64,000 bases of DNA from CAIKMD01 sp036501365 (GTDB lineage: Bacteria > Pseudomonadota > Alphaproteobacteria > ATCC43930 > CGMCC-115725), in assembly GCA_036501365.1 (NCBI GenBank), contig DASYAL010000027.1, positions 16,222 to 80,221 of the forward strand. Direction: 5' to 3'. Below the pieces are notes generated by a model. The model was given only the letters and a program-made list of their open reading frames with translations. It made no database searches and was not told the origin of the DNA. The position numbers were made by a program, and so were the translations under genes. Positions 1 to 8,733 of this stretch are shown here, piece after piece (position 1 is the first letter of the stretch; each line of letters starts with the position of its first letter).

Positions 1-557
1 CATCGCCGCGCCGGCACGCTGTTCTTCTACGCCATGGTCGCCAACACCCTCGCCTCCTTCGTGCTCGCGACCCTCCACCCGAGCGCCTTCCTCTTCGCGA
101 TCGGCGTGTTCTCGCTCTACCTCGTCTTCGCCGGCTGGCGCGCCGTCGTCGCGCGCGGCCCCAAGGTCCAGCCGGTCGATTGGGCGGCGGCGTGGATCAT
201 GATCGCGGCCGGCCTCTTCATGATCGGCCGCGCGGGGAACAAATGCTCACGGGCGCGATCGAACTCAACCCCGCGCTGCTGGTGTTCGGCATCCTCGGCG
301 GCGCGCTTGCCGTGGACGACGTGCGCACGTTCATCCACACACTGCCGCGCGGCCCCGAGCGGCTGAGCCGTCATCTCGGACGCATGGTCGGCGCAATGAT
401 CGCGGCGACGACCGCTTTCGCGGTCGTCAACCTGACGCAGCTGCCGCAGTTGGTACCATGGCTTGGTCCCACGGCTATCGGCGTGGTGCTGATCGTCTAT
501 TGGAACATCCGCGTCCACAGCGGCGCGATCGCCGCGCCGGAGCCGAAGCCGGAGTAG
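1..557 (+). pseudogene. Membrane protein, 5'-truncated by window edge, frameshifted
   Basis: The reading frame is open from base 1, so the gene starts upstream of the window. Frame 1 encodes hydrophobic segments (around residues 8-28 and 28-46, then another near 62-76) as far as about base 240. Continuous membrane-protein sequence then resumes in frame 3 (MLTGAIELNPALLVFGILGG and on) and ends at a stop at 555-557. The two parts join without loss of sequence, so a single-base indel near 230-246 is the simplest explanation. The layout and the HRRAG start resemble small DUF2306/COG5395-type membrane proteins of unknown function; that assignment is tentative. The shift could be real decay or a sequencing error, and the next gene shows the same problem. 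Confidence 0.5.
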
Positions 558-564
558 CGCCCGC

Positions 565-1033
565 TCAGATTTCCTTGCCGAGCCTGCGACCGAGCGAGTA
601 AGGCCCACCACCGCGCAGCGCGATCGCGAAGACCATTAGCCCCCAGAGCAGAGGATATTCCCAGCCACCACCCGGGCTGGTGAAGGCAAAGTTATGGAAA
701 TGCGCGACGAAGGTGATGATGGCGAATTCGATCGCGATGCTCGCGGCAATCGGCCGGGTCAGGAGACCGAGCACCAAGCAGATCGCACCGATGGTCTCGT
801 TGAAGAAGATGATATAGGCAAAGAGCGTTGACGGCTCTATGCCGCGGCGCGAGGCCGGCGGCGAAGCCGGTGATGCCGGGGCCCATCACTTTGACGATGC
901 CGCGAACCAGCAGCACGCCGCCGACGGTGACGCGCATCAGCGGATAGGACAGCTCGCGAACCAGCGCGTAAAAAGGCGCTAGCGCCGGAACGACCAGCTG
1001 CGGCTCGCCGGCAGGAAACGTTATGTCTTTCAT
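565..1033 (-). pseudogene. DoxX family membrane protein, frameshifted
   Basis: The N-terminal part (ATG at 1033, MKDITFPAGEPQ, then a VRGIVKVMGP segment) and the C-terminal part (FFNETIGAICLVLGLL to the RLGKEI end at 565) lie in different frames. They join at about 841-852, within GCGCCGCGGC; removing one base restores GIEPSTLFAYIIFF. Together they make a DoxX-like protein of about 155 residues with four membrane segments and the family NETIGA and PGGGWEYPLLW motifs. DoxX proteins are small inner-membrane proteins, some of them linked to quinone or redox functions. An intact DoxX paralogue is at 61520-61960. Whether this copy is truly broken or mis-sequenced cannot be decided here. Confidence 0.6.
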
Positions 1034-1176
1034 TCGCCCCCGATTTGCTTTGGGCATGCGCCCGATGCGCGGCCGCGCTTACCTGGCTTACCTGGCCTCG
1101 CAGCCCTCACTCTAATCGGTGCTCCCTGGAGGGTCGGCGTCACTTATCCGTGACGCGGCCGGGGGGCAGGGGGCGA

Positions 1177-2013
1177 TTACGACGGTGGCGATGGCGGGGC
1201 CGGATCCTCAGTGCTAGTTGGCGAAGGCGGCGGATTGGCCGGCGCGGCCGTGTCGCCGAACGCGGTTGGCGACGCTGCCGTCGGAGGCGGCGAGGCCGCG
1301 GCAGAAGGCGGCGCTCCAGGGGGTGGAGTGAGATTTACCGGCGCGGCCGGCGCACTCGCCGGGGCGGCCGGCGCAGCCGACGGCATATTCGTCACCGTCA
1401 CGGTCGTCGGCGCCACGGTCGGAGCCGCAGCGCTGGCCGGGGGCGCGACCGGCGCGCCTGCCGACGCCGCGGCGGCAACTGGCGCCGATTTGCTATCGGT
1501 TGCGGCTTTGGACGCGGTGGCGGACGGCTGATCGTAGGCCGTCGACGCATAGTCGGGCACGATACGCGCCTGCTTGCCTTCGATGACAAGGACTTTCTGG
1601 CCGATCGGGATCGGCTTCGGCTCGCGTTGCGTCACCGAGACCAGATCGCCTTTGGGCTCGCGGACGATGTATTCCCAGCCGGTCGTATCGCCGGTCGTGT
1701 GCTGGAGGGTGTTGCCGACGATGCCGCCGACAACCGTGCCGCCGAGGGCGGCGAGCGCCGTCGGAACCGTGTTGGCATCGGCTTCCGCGCCGAGGATGCC
1801 GCCGGCCGCGCCACCCGTGACCGCGCCGACCGCACCATCGTCGCTGATCTTCACCTCGCGATAGCCGATCACGATGCCGGAATCGACTTTGTTCGCCTGC
1901 TGAACGGCGAGGCTCGTATAGGTATCGGGCGAGTAATCGGGCGCACAACCGCAGAGCGCGGCGAGCATAACCGTGGGCACGCCCAGTCTGATGATGGGTT
2001 TGACGAAACGCAT
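1177..2013 (-). CDS. Glycine-zipper outer-membrane lipoprotein
   Basis: The protein has 278 residues. A lipoprotein signal ends in ALCGC with the lipidated Cys at residue 23. Residues about 58-105 form a glycine zipper (GAVTGGAAGGILGAEADA, then LGGTVVGGIVGNTL) of the SlyB / 17-kDa surface antigen type. A short SH3-like stretch with PIGQKVLVIEG follows, as in SlyB. The last 120 residues are an Ala/Pro/Ser-rich low-complexity tail, probably unstructured and periplasmic. Family members sit in the outer membrane and affect envelope integrity. The long Pro/Ala tail is unusual for SlyB, which normally stops near 155 residues. The gene is divergent from the TAXI protein gene at 2214. Confidence 0.75.
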   Translation of the reverse strand: MRFVKPIIRLGVPTVMLAALCGCAPDYSPDTYTSLAVQQANKVDSGIVIGYREVKISDDGAVGAVTGGAAGGILGAEADANTVPTALAALGGTVVGGIVGNTLQHTTGDTTGWEYIVREPKGDLVSVTQREPKPIPIGQKVLVIEGKQARIVPDYASTAYDQPSATASKAATDSKSAPVAAAASAGAPVAPPASAAAPTVAPTTVTVTNMPSAAPAAPASAPAAPVNLTPPPGAPPSAAASPPPTAASPTAFGDTAAPANPPPSPTSTEDPAPPSPPS

Positions 2014-2213
2014 TCGTTCCCCCGAGGCTATCTGCTTTCAAAGCACCCGCACAACCGGGTTTCGCATTACGAATATGCAAGGAAGATAAGAATCGTGCAT
2101 GACGGATGTCGTTTTGCTTACGATGTGGCGGGGTGGCCACTCCGGCCGGCTTACAGCAGCGCCGACGCCAGCCTATGATCGGCGGCATAACCTAATGGGA
2201 GGAGCCGTCCGTC

Positions 2214-3182
2214 ATGTTGACCATCCCCAATCCGATCCGCACGCCCGTCATCATGCGCTCGCGGCTCATGCTCGAGGTCGCGTCGGAACTGGTTGCGGCC
2301 AATGAATGGGCCGAGAAGCAAACCCTGATCCAGTTCCGCGTGCAGGGAGATAGCACCTGGAAGATCCGCTTTTTCGCGAGTGACGCGCCGGGCTCGGTCG
2401 ATGCCGTCGCGAAAGGCGACGCAGACATCGCGATCTGCAATCCGGGCGGCGTGTTGGCGATGGCGGCGGCAGGACGCGGGCCCTGGAAAGGCAAGCCGAT
2501 CCCGCTCCGCTCGATACTCGCGATTCCGCAATTCGATCAGCTCGGCTTTGCGGTGAACGGCTCGACCGGGCTCAAAACCTTGGCCGATCTCAAGCGCACG
2601 CGCTACCCGCTCAAAATCTCGCTGCGCGGCCAGCCGGATCATTCGGTCCACCTGATCTGCAATTGCGTCCTCGCCGCTTATGGGATGTCGCTCGAGGACA
2701 TCGTGAGCTGGGGCGGCAAGCTCGTTCCGAGCGAGGGCCTGCCGAACGCGCCCGACCGCATCGGTGCTGTCGAGCGCGGCGAGGTCGATGCGCTGTGGGA
2801 CGAAGCGCTGCCGATGTTTGCCTCGCGCGCGCTCGAGCTCGGTATGCGCTTCCTCGCGATCGACGAGCCGCAGCTTCAGGCGCTCGAAGCCGACGGGCTG
2901 ATGCGCGCGCTGATCACGCGGCAGGAATTTCCCGGCCTCGACAAGGACGTCGCGACCTTGGATTTCAGCGGCTGGCCGATCTTCTGCCGCGAAAGCGCGC
3001 CGGAAGAGATGATCTACAAATTCTGCGAAGCGCTCGAAGCGCGTAAAGACCGGATCCCGTGGTACGGCAAAGGCCCGATGCCGCTCGACAAGCTCTGCAA
3101 GGACAGCAAGGAAGGTCCCTTGTACCTGCCGCTGCATCCCGGCGCCGAGCGTTTCTGGCGCGAGCGCGGCTATCTGCGCTAA
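2214..3182 (+). CDS. TAXI-family TRAP solute-binding-like protein without signal peptide
   Basis: The protein has 322 residues and a strong RBS (GGGAGGAG) just before the ATG. It matches the TAXI family of TRAP binding proteins (COG2358-like) in GDADIAICNPGGVLAMA, the LKTLADLKR segment and the GEVDALWDEALPMF segment. The N-terminus (MLTIPNPIRTPVIMRSRLML) has no hydrophobic signal core, so the protein is predicted to stay in the cytoplasm, unlike a transport receptor. No TRAP membrane subunit is encoded next to it or elsewhere in the window. It may be a cytoplasmic sensor or an enzyme built on a binding-protein fold. It stands alone, followed by hairpins. Confidence 0.7.
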   Translation: MLTIPNPIRTPVIMRSRLMLEVASELVAANEWAEKQTLIQFRVQGDSTWKIRFFASDAPGSVDAVAKGDADIAICNPGGVLAMAAAGRGPWKGKPIPLRSILAIPQFDQLGFAVNGSTGLKTLADLKRTRYPLKISLRGQPDHSVHLICNCVLAAYGMSLEDIVSWGGKLVPSEGLPNAPDRIGAVERGEVDALWDEALPMFASRALELGMRFLAIDEPQLQALEADGLMRALITRQEFPGLDKDVATLDFSGWPIFCRESAPEEMIYKFCEALEARKDRIPWYGKGPMPLDKLCKDSKEGPLYLPLHPGAERFWRERGYLR

Positions 3183-3191
3183 GCCATGATC

Positions 3192-3228
3192 GGACGAGAC
3201 GGAAGCGAAGCGATTCCGTCTCATCCGT
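3192..3228. repeat. Imperfect inverted repeat after the TAXI gene
   Basis: The arms 3192-3205 (CGGACGAGACGGAA) and 3215-3228 (TTCCGTCTCATCCG) pair over 14 bases with one mismatch, around a 9-base loop. The hairpin begins 10 bases after the TAXI stop codon. It has no T-tract, so it may be a transcript-end stabiliser or part of a mobile intergenic repeat together with the larger palindrome at 3259-3312, rather than a classical terminator. Confidence 0.6.
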
Positions 3229-3258
3229 GAGTTATGGTCTAAACTTTTGAATCGAGAG

Positions 3259-3312
3259 CACGATTCACGTATCGAAAAGAAGCGGCGGCTCCTTTTCGAT
3301 ACGTGAATCGTG
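3259..3312. repeat. Perfect 21-bp inverted repeat (intergenic palindromic element)
   Basis: The arms 3259-3279 (CACGATTCACGTATCGAAAA plus G) and 3292-3312 are perfectly complementary over 21 bases around the 12-base loop AAGCGGCGGCTC. A palindrome this long is too perfect to be chance. It lies directly beside the truncated end of the isomerase pseudogene at 3339. Long arms with a GC-rich loop and no coding content resemble REP/RIME-like intergenic elements or a MITE remnant. No second copy was noticed in this window. Confidence 0.75.
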
Positions 3313-3338
3313 GCAATGCGCGCTGGAATGACGCAGAG

Positions 3339-3628
3339 GCGCGGAAAGCTGCTCGGCTGGGTCCAGCGCAGCCCATATTTACGGCACTGACGCATCATGT
3401 CGCGCCACATATAGATGCCCTTCTCCTTTTGCAGCAGGAAGGGCGAAGTCTCCATGCCCAAGGCGCGGAAGATCGGCCCGAGCAGAAGCGGCTTCCAAAC
3501 AATGCGCACGCCGTGCCGCCGTGCCGGCTCTCCTCGATGCGCATCACGCCGAGATAACTATAGCTGCTGCCGAATTCGAACCAGAACTCGGTCGCGGACG
3601 TTGCGGGCATCGCCGTCGTCTCCGTCAT
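3339..3628 (-). pseudogene. Truncated, frameshifted 2-hydroxychromene-2-carboxylate isomerase (DsbA-like) remnant
   Basis: One frame encodes the family N-terminus (FWFEFGSSYSYLGVMRIEE, with the Ser of the glutathione-binding SxYSYL motif). The sequence continues in another frame from about 3510 (VRIVWKPLLLGPIFRALGME, then QKEKGIYMWRDMMRQ). Homology ends at about 3339, roughly halfway through a protein that is normally near 200 residues. It runs into the inverted-repeat region at 3192-3312. The intact family are thioredoxin-fold, glutathione-dependent isomerases in naphthalene and related aromatic breakdown, or relatives of unknown role. With a frameshift and loss of the C-terminal half, this copy should be non-functional. 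Confidence 0.7.
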
Positions 3629-3786
3629 CGCGCGCACCGTTGCTTCGGAACAACAAGCTTAGCTCGCCGATTTTATCGATGGCGCGCCTTTTGCACGGAG
3701 GCACGGCAGGCGTTTCGGTGCCTATCTAGTCTTTGGAGGCACGCCCAATTGCCGACGCATTGTTTTGCTTGGCTGTGAGTGGCGAA

Positions 3787-5367
3787 ATGCAGAATTGGTT
3801 GGTCGAGGCAACACGATTCGCGAACGGCTTCGGGCGTTTCGCCAAGCTGGCGTCTTGGCTGCCGCCGGCCGCGGTTGCCTTGGTTGCGCTGTCGCTGCGG
3901 CTGCATGGGCTGGGCGACAAGCCGTTCTGGCTTGACGAGGTCACAACCCTTCACCGCGCCACCATAACGCTGCCGAACCTCATCGCCGAATCGCTGCATA
4001 GCAAGCACTACCCGAGCTATTTTATGCTGCTGTGGCTGGTGGCGAAACTCGGCACGTCGCAATGGCTGTTGCGGCTGCCCTCGGCTGTGTTCGGCGCGGT
4101 CAGCGCGGCGCTGGCCTATGCGATCGGTAACGAGGCCGACGGACGGCGCACCGGCACCGCGGCGGGGCTGCTGCTCGCTCTATCGCCTTTCGACATTCAA
4201 TACGGCCAGGAAGCGCGATCCTATACGCTCGTCGCTTGCCTGATCCTGATCGCGCTCTGGGGCCTCGTGCGCCTGGCGCGCGAGCCGACGCTCGTGGGCA
4301 CGCCGCTATCGCATAAGCACCGGCCGCCTTTGCCCTGGATCGCTTACGGCTTCGGCACGACGGCGGCGCTCAATGTGTTGAACGTCGCGATTCCGTGGCT
4401 GGTCGCCGCCAACCTCGCGGCCCTCGCCATCGCTTGGCGCGCCGGCGAGGGCCGCAAGGCGTTCTGGCGCAATTGGGCTTGGGTGCAGGCTTTCGTCCTC
4501 GTCACCTGGCTGCCGTTCTTCATCGCCGTATGCGTCCTGAGCCACGGCACGGTCTTGCGCGGCGAAGGCTGGGCGCCGCCCGAGACCTGGGCAACGCTCT
4601 GGTCGATCGTCGCGCCGGTTTATCTCTACCGCATCAGCGCCTTTATCACCTTCGACCTGATGCCTTCGGCCGTGCCGTGGCTATCGGCCATCATCGCCTT
4701 GCTGGCGCTCGCCGGCGCCTGGCGCTTGCGGCATCGGCCGGCGATCCTCGCCGTTATCGGCGGCAGCGCGCTCGCTTTGCCGCTACTCCTGCTGTTGGTG
4801 TCGCTGCTGACGCCGGTCCTGGTCGCGCGCTATTTCGCCTGGAGCGCGGCGCCGTTCTTCGTCCTCGCAGGGGCGGGAATCGGCCAGCTCGCCAGCCGGC
4901 GCTTCGCCGTTGCCGGCGCGGCGATCGCCATGGTCGCTCTGATCAATCTCGCGCCCTATTACCACGACGAGACCAAGCCGCGCTGGGATCTTGCCGCCAA
5001 AACCCTCGCTGCCGAGGCCCAACCGGGTGACGTCATCCTCGTCGACAGCCGGGACGCCTACGAGGTGTTCAGCGCCTTCGCGGCGCGCAACGGGCTCGAT
5101 AAGCGCGTGGCGCTCACCTGGACGCCGGCGGATGCCGCGCGGCTGTCGCCCGGCCATGATCTCTGGGTAGTTTATGGCCGCACCGGGCAGGGCAAGATGA
5201 TCGCGCCCGCCGATTACGCGAATTCGTTGGCGCCGGTCGGCACGCCGGACACCGGCCAGTCTTTCGGGAGCTACGTCATCGCGTGGCGCTTCAATACGCC
5301 CGACGCGATCGCCAATGCCTGCGGCGGCGCGCAGACTTGTCCGAACCCGCCCGTCGCCCAGCCCTGA
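3787..5367 (+). CDS. Glycosyltransferase family 39-type membrane protein (ArnT/PMT-like)
   Basis: From ATG 3787 the protein has 526 residues; an in-frame TTG at 3733 would add 18 residues without a membrane segment. It has about ten or more membrane helices. After the first helix comes KPFWLDEVTTLHRA, whose Asp50-Glu51 pair is the catalytic acidic motif of GT39/ArnT-like enzymes, which transfer sugars from polyprenyl-phosphate donors on the periplasmic face. The segment SPFDIQYGQEARSYTL is a second typical loop. A periplasmic C-terminal domain covers the last 120 residues. The acceptor cannot be told from sequence. The gene is convergent with the cupin gene and has no glycan genes beside it. 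Confidence 0.75.
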   Translation: MQNWLVEATRFANGFGRFAKLASWLPPAAVALVALSLRLHGLGDKPFWLDEVTTLHRATITLPNLIAESLHSKHYPSYFMLLWLVAKLGTSQWLLRLPSAVFGAVSAALAYAIGNEADGRRTGTAAGLLLALSPFDIQYGQEARSYTLVACLILIALWGLVRLAREPTLVGTPLSHKHRPPLPWIAYGFGTTAALNVLNVAIPWLVAANLAALAIAWRAGEGRKAFWRNWAWVQAFVLVTWLPFFIAVCVLSHGTVLRGEGWAPPETWATLWSIVAPVYLYRISAFITFDLMPSAVPWLSAIIALLALAGAWRLRHRPAILAVIGGSALALPLLLLLVSLLTPVLVARYFAWSAAPFFVLAGAGIGQLASRRFAVAGAAIAMVALINLAPYYHDETKPRWDLAAKTLAAEAQPGDVILVDSRDAYEVFSAFAARNGLDKRVALTWTPADAARLSPGHDLWVVYGRTGQGKMIAPADYANSLAPVGTPDTGQSFGSYVIAWRFNTPDAIANACGGAQTCPNPPVAQP

Positions 5368-5400
5368 CCTCTGCCACGGACCGCAGCGAGAGCGACGGCG

Positions 5401-6336
5401 CTACTGCGCGGCCGCCAGCGCCCAGGAGCTTTTCGCCGCGCGACCCTCGCTTGCCCGTTGCGCCTCGATATCGGCGAGCATCGGCAACTCGATCACGTAG
5501 AACTCGCCGCCGGTCTTGGTCGTGATCTCGCCAACCTCGGCGCCGTTCTGGAAGAACATATAGGTGCCCTGGTCCTTGGTCTTGCCGCCGAGCCAAGTCT
5601 TGCCGCCGTATTCGATCGAGCCTTCGGTGAGATAGCGGATCTCGGCGTCGTCCTCGCGCCGTGCCGGAATCTTGGCGCCAGGCGCAAGCCGAGTCAGCCG
5701 GATGCCGGAGCCGCCGAAAGTACCCAGCCGCTTGTGCTCGACGCCGTCGAGCTTGCGGTCGCCGATCCAGGGATGGCCCTGCGGCCTCATCACGATCGGC
5801 TTCTCGAAACGGCCCTCGGGGAACTCGACCTTTCTGCCCGAGACGTATTCGGTCAGAGCGAGGTGCGAATCCTTGTTGATCTTGCGGCCGTCGGGAAGGA
5901 TTTGCGTGTAGATGCCGTTCTTGAACACCGCGCCTTCGGCGATCATTGCCTTGCGCGCGTCGCGCAACTGCTTGTGGGTCAGATAGGGAATGCCGGAGAG
6001 GCCCTGGAACTGCAGACCGAGGCCGATGCATTCCTCTTCCTGCATCTGCGGCCCGTAATAGACGCCTTCGGGATAGAAGGCGACTTCGCCCGCCTCGAGG
6101 AAGCCGTCCTTGATCTGCCGCTTGCCGCTGAGATTGTAGCGGTATTGATCGAAGATGTGCTTGTGGCGCGGCGTGCCGTAGCCCTTGTCGTAGCGCCTCC
6201 AGCTGAATTCGAGGACGACGCCGGGGATGCCCGTGTCGAGGGGAAAGGCCTTGCCGCCGCTGCTGCCCTCGCGGCCGAAGCCGGGGGTCTCATAGAGTTC
6301 GAGATCGGCGATGCTCGCAATCGTGACAGTCTTCAT
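5401..6336 (-). CDS. Cupin-domain protein
   Basis: The protein has 311 residues. ATG 6336 was chosen because AAGGGAGAA precedes it. Residues about 55-125 form a cupin barrel with the metal-type motif PRHKHIFDQYRYNLSG and the second-strand motif FYPEGVYYGPQ. A second, weaker cupin-like barrel lies around residues 210-300 (AKIPARREDDAEIRYLTEGS). Bicupins of this kind include aromatic ring-cleaving dioxygenases of gentisate type and many proteins of unknown function. The second barrel lacks a clear His pair. Neighbours are a Rieske oxygenase and a TRAP binding protein transcribed in the same direction, so a role in breakdown of a ring compound is possible but unproven. Confidence 0.65.
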   Translation of the reverse strand: MKTVTIASIADLELYETPGFGREGSSGGKAFPLDTGIPGVVLEFSWRRYDKGYGTPRHKHIFDQYRYNLSGKRQIKDGFLEAGEVAFYPEGVYYGPQMQEEECIGLGLQFQGLSGIPYLTHKQLRDARKAMIAEGAVFKNGIYTQILPDGRKINKDSHLALTEYVSGRKVEFPEGRFEKPIVMRPQGHPWIGDRKLDGVEHKRLGTFGGSGIRLTRLAPGAKIPARREDDAEIRYLTEGSIEYGGKTWLGGKTKDQGTYMFFQNGAEVGEITTKTGGEFYVIELPMLADIEAQRASEGRAAKSSWALAAAQ

Positions 6337-6449
6337 CGGATTCTCCCTTTCCTTCGCGGCGCCCATAGAAACCGTATGGGCGAGCCCAGCCGCGTTACCG
6401 CTCACTATAATACCGCGCCGGCCGCTTGTCGCCGGCCGCCGCGGGCGCC

Positions 6450-7487
6450 CTATTTCATCAGCGACGCCGCCTCCTGCGCCGTCTTCACGTAGAAATCGTA
6501 GGCCGCCTCAGCATCGATGCCGCGCGCTTTCGCATCCGCCATCCAGTTGTCGGTATAGAAACGCGTCTTCTCGCGCAGGATTTTCATGAATTCGGGGCTC
6601 GCCTCATGGGTCGCAATGCCATTCTCTTTGATCAGCGGATCGGCAAGATTGTCCTGGTCGACGAAGCCCTGCCCCGCCATCTGCGCGAAAGGCTCGCCCG
6701 AGAACTTGTCGATGACGGCGCGGTCCTCGGGCGAGAGGCTGTCGTATTTGCGCTGATTGATGAAAAACGATTGCAGCGTGTAGCCGAGCTGCCCCGGGAA
6801 GACGGTCATTTCCTTGGTGTAGCGCGCGAGCTGGAACGAGATCAGCGCGCCCTTGCCGGCGACGGCGCCGTCGACGATGCCGCCCGACATCGCGTCGAAC
6901 ATCTGCATGCCGAGGACGGGTGTCGCGCCGAAATTCTGGATCATGGTCGCCATGTTCGGCGTCGCTACCCAGATCTTCAGGCCCTGGAAGTCCTCGATCT
7001 TCGTCACCGGGCGCTTCAGCGTCTGTAGATCGTTGCCGCCCGTGGTCCAGAAGCCGAGCAACTTCACGCCCTTATATTCGTTGGCGGCGGCGAAGTATTT
7101 CTGATAGGTACGCCAGATCGCGACCGAAGCGGCGACGCCGTTCGGCGCGAGAAACGGTATCTCGGCGAGCAGCGGCAGCTTGACGCGCTCGCGGATATAT
7201 TCGCTCGGCGTCTCGGCGATGTCGGCGATGCCGTTCGTCACCAGATCCCATTGCCGCGACAGCGGCGCCATCGATGCCGCCGGCATGACAATCTTGATGC
7301 GGCCGTTCGATGCGCGCTCGACCATCGCCGCCCAAGGCTGTTGCACGCCGACGAAGAACGAGCTCGCGCGCGGCATCGCCACATTCATGGTCAGGATCAC
7401 ATCGGCGCGCACCGGCACGGCGACAGCCAACGCCAGAGCCGCGCCAAGGCCCACGGTTTTCGCGCGGAGTATCGTCAGCGCTTCCAC
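6450..7487 (-). CDS. TRAP transporter solute-binding protein, DctP family (orphan)
   Basis: The protein has 345 residues with a Sec signal peptide ending at VPVRADV. The DctP fold is clear: MPRASSFFVGVQQPWAAMVE, the EDFQGLKIWVATPNMATMIQNFGATPV segment with the family-conserved Arg replaced by other residues, and FPGQLGYTLQSFFINQRKYD. Members bind organic acids in the periplasm and hand them to DctQM permeases, but no DctQ or DctM gene exists in the window. The start is GTG 7487, only 11 bases after the stop of the Rieske gene on the same strand, so the two are probably one operon and may share a substrate. Confidence 0.8.
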   Translation of the reverse strand: MEALTILRAKTVGLGAALALAVAVPVRADVILTMNVAMPRASSFFVGVQQPWAAMVERASNGRIKIVMPAASMAPLSRQWDLVTNGIADIAETPSEYIRERVKLPLLAEIPFLAPNGVAASVAIWRTYQKYFAAANEYKGVKLLGFWTTGGNDLQTLKRPVTKIEDFQGLKIWVATPNMATMIQNFGATPVLGMQMFDAMSGGIVDGAVAGKGALISFQLARYTKEMTVFPGQLGYTLQSFFINQRKYDSLSPEDRAVIDKFSGEPFAQMAGQGFVDQDNLADPLIKENGIATHEASPEFMKILREKTRFYTDNWMADAKARGIDAEAAYDFYVKTAQEAASLMK

Positions 7488-7498
7488 CTGTCGGCCCG

Positions 7499-8656
7499 CT
7501 ATTCGGCGGCGTCCTGGCGAAGCCCCATACCGTAAGCGACGCCTTCGCTGCGCTGTGCCATCGCCGGCGATTTATGCGGAAAGTGGATATGATGCTTGGC
7601 GGGATCGCGAATCACGCCAAGCGGGTCCTCGCCCGCCTCGATCGACGCCATCGATTCGCGGATGAGCTTGCGCATGAGGATGATGCCGCCATCGGAGACG
7701 CCGAGATGCTCGTTCTCGCGGTCGGCGCGAAGCCCCTGCTGCTCGACCGCCATGCGGTCCTGGTCGCTGACATCGATGCCCCACCAATCCTCGGCCAGCG
7801 GCTTGTACTTGCCGAGCTCGGCATGGCTGCGCAGCGATTTGAAGTTTTTTTTGGTCTTACTGGAATAGAAACGCAGGAAATACTGCATCACCGATTCGTC
7901 ATCCATCGGCACGCGCCAGATCATGGAGTTGACGATCGAGCCGTCCTCCTCGACCGGTGGTCCGGAGAAGCGGTTGACGTTCGGGAAGGCGTAGCAGGAG
8001 ATGTGCGAATCCGGCACGCCGTCGATCAGAAGCACATTGTCGATGCCGTAATCCTTGCGCTCCCAGTGATAGGTAATCTTCTTCGCGCCATAGGCCGGGA
8101 AGGTGTAGCCGTGCAGCCACGAGAGATGGCTTATATCGACGATGTTCTCGGCGGCATTAAGCCAATTGGCGTTGACATTGCGCATCTGCGCGCCTTTGAC
8201 GCTGTCTTCCATATCGAAGAGATCGTAGGTCGGCAGCACCGGCGCTTCGCCTGGGCCCATATAGGCGAAGACCAAGCCGCTGATTTCCTGCGCCGGATAG
8301 GCCTTGAGTTTGATCTTGTCCTTGAAGCCGCTGCCTTGGGGCTCTGCCGGCTGCTCGAGGCAGTGGCCCTCGGCGTCGTAGAGCCAACCGTGATAAGGGC
8401 AGCGGATGCAGTCGCCCTCGACCCGGCCGTAATCGAGAGCAAGGCTGCGATGCGCGCAACGCAGCTGCGTCACGGCCACCTTGCCGCTGGCGCCGCGATA
8501 GAGCAGCAACTCCTCGCCCAGCGTCTTCATGCGCTGCGGCTTCGACGTGACCAACTCCGAAAGGCCGACCGGTTGCCAGTAGCGGCGCAGCAACTCGCCG
8601 AGCGACGTGCCGGGACCGACACGGGTGAGCAGCTCGTGTTCTTCGCAACTCAGCAT
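7499..8656 (-). CDS. Rieske non-heme iron oxygenase alpha subunit (phthalate-dioxygenase type)
   Basis: The protein has 385 residues, the usual size of single-component (alpha-only) oxygenases such as phthalate 4,5-dioxygenase. The Rieske [2Fe-2S] ligands are Cys67-x-His69 (RCAHRS) and Cys86-x2-His89 (CPYHGW). The catalytic iron site is Asp174-x2-His177-x4-His182 (NIVDISHLSWLH). It acts in the cytoplasm and needs a reductase; none is encoded beside it. It is the first gene of a two-gene unit with the DctP binding protein. The substrate is unknown; the family acts on phthalates, phenoxyacids and other aromatic acids or ethers. Confidence 0.9.
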   Translation of the reverse strand: MLSCEEHELLTRVGPGTSLGELLRRYWQPVGLSELVTSKPQRMKTLGEELLLYRGASGKVAVTQLRCAHRSLALDYGRVEGDCIRCPYHGWLYDAEGHCLEQPAEPQGSGFKDKIKLKAYPAQEISGLVFAYMGPGEAPVLPTYDLFDMEDSVKGAQMRNVNANWLNAAENIVDISHLSWLHGYTFPAYGAKKITYHWERKDYGIDNVLLIDGVPDSHISCYAFPNVNRFSGPPVEEDGSIVNSMIWRVPMDDESVMQYFLRFYSSKTKKNFKSLRSHAELGKYKPLAEDWWGIDVSDQDRMAVEQQGLRADRENEHLGVSDGGIILMRKLIRESMASIEAGEDPLGVIRDPAKHHIHFPHKSPAMAQRSEGVAYGMGLRQDAAE

Positions 8657-8733
8657 GATCCCTCCCGACGGGAACCGGTTTTGCCGGAGCCTAGCTCAAT
8701 TCCCGACGCGAAAGAACGCGAAACACCGGCCGC

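Noticed and set aside
1045..2178. Long plus-strand reading frame opposite the lipoprotein gene
   Set aside because: It is Arg/Gly-rich with no domain, antisense to a protein with a clear lipobox and glycine zipper. Such frames are common in GC-rich DNA.
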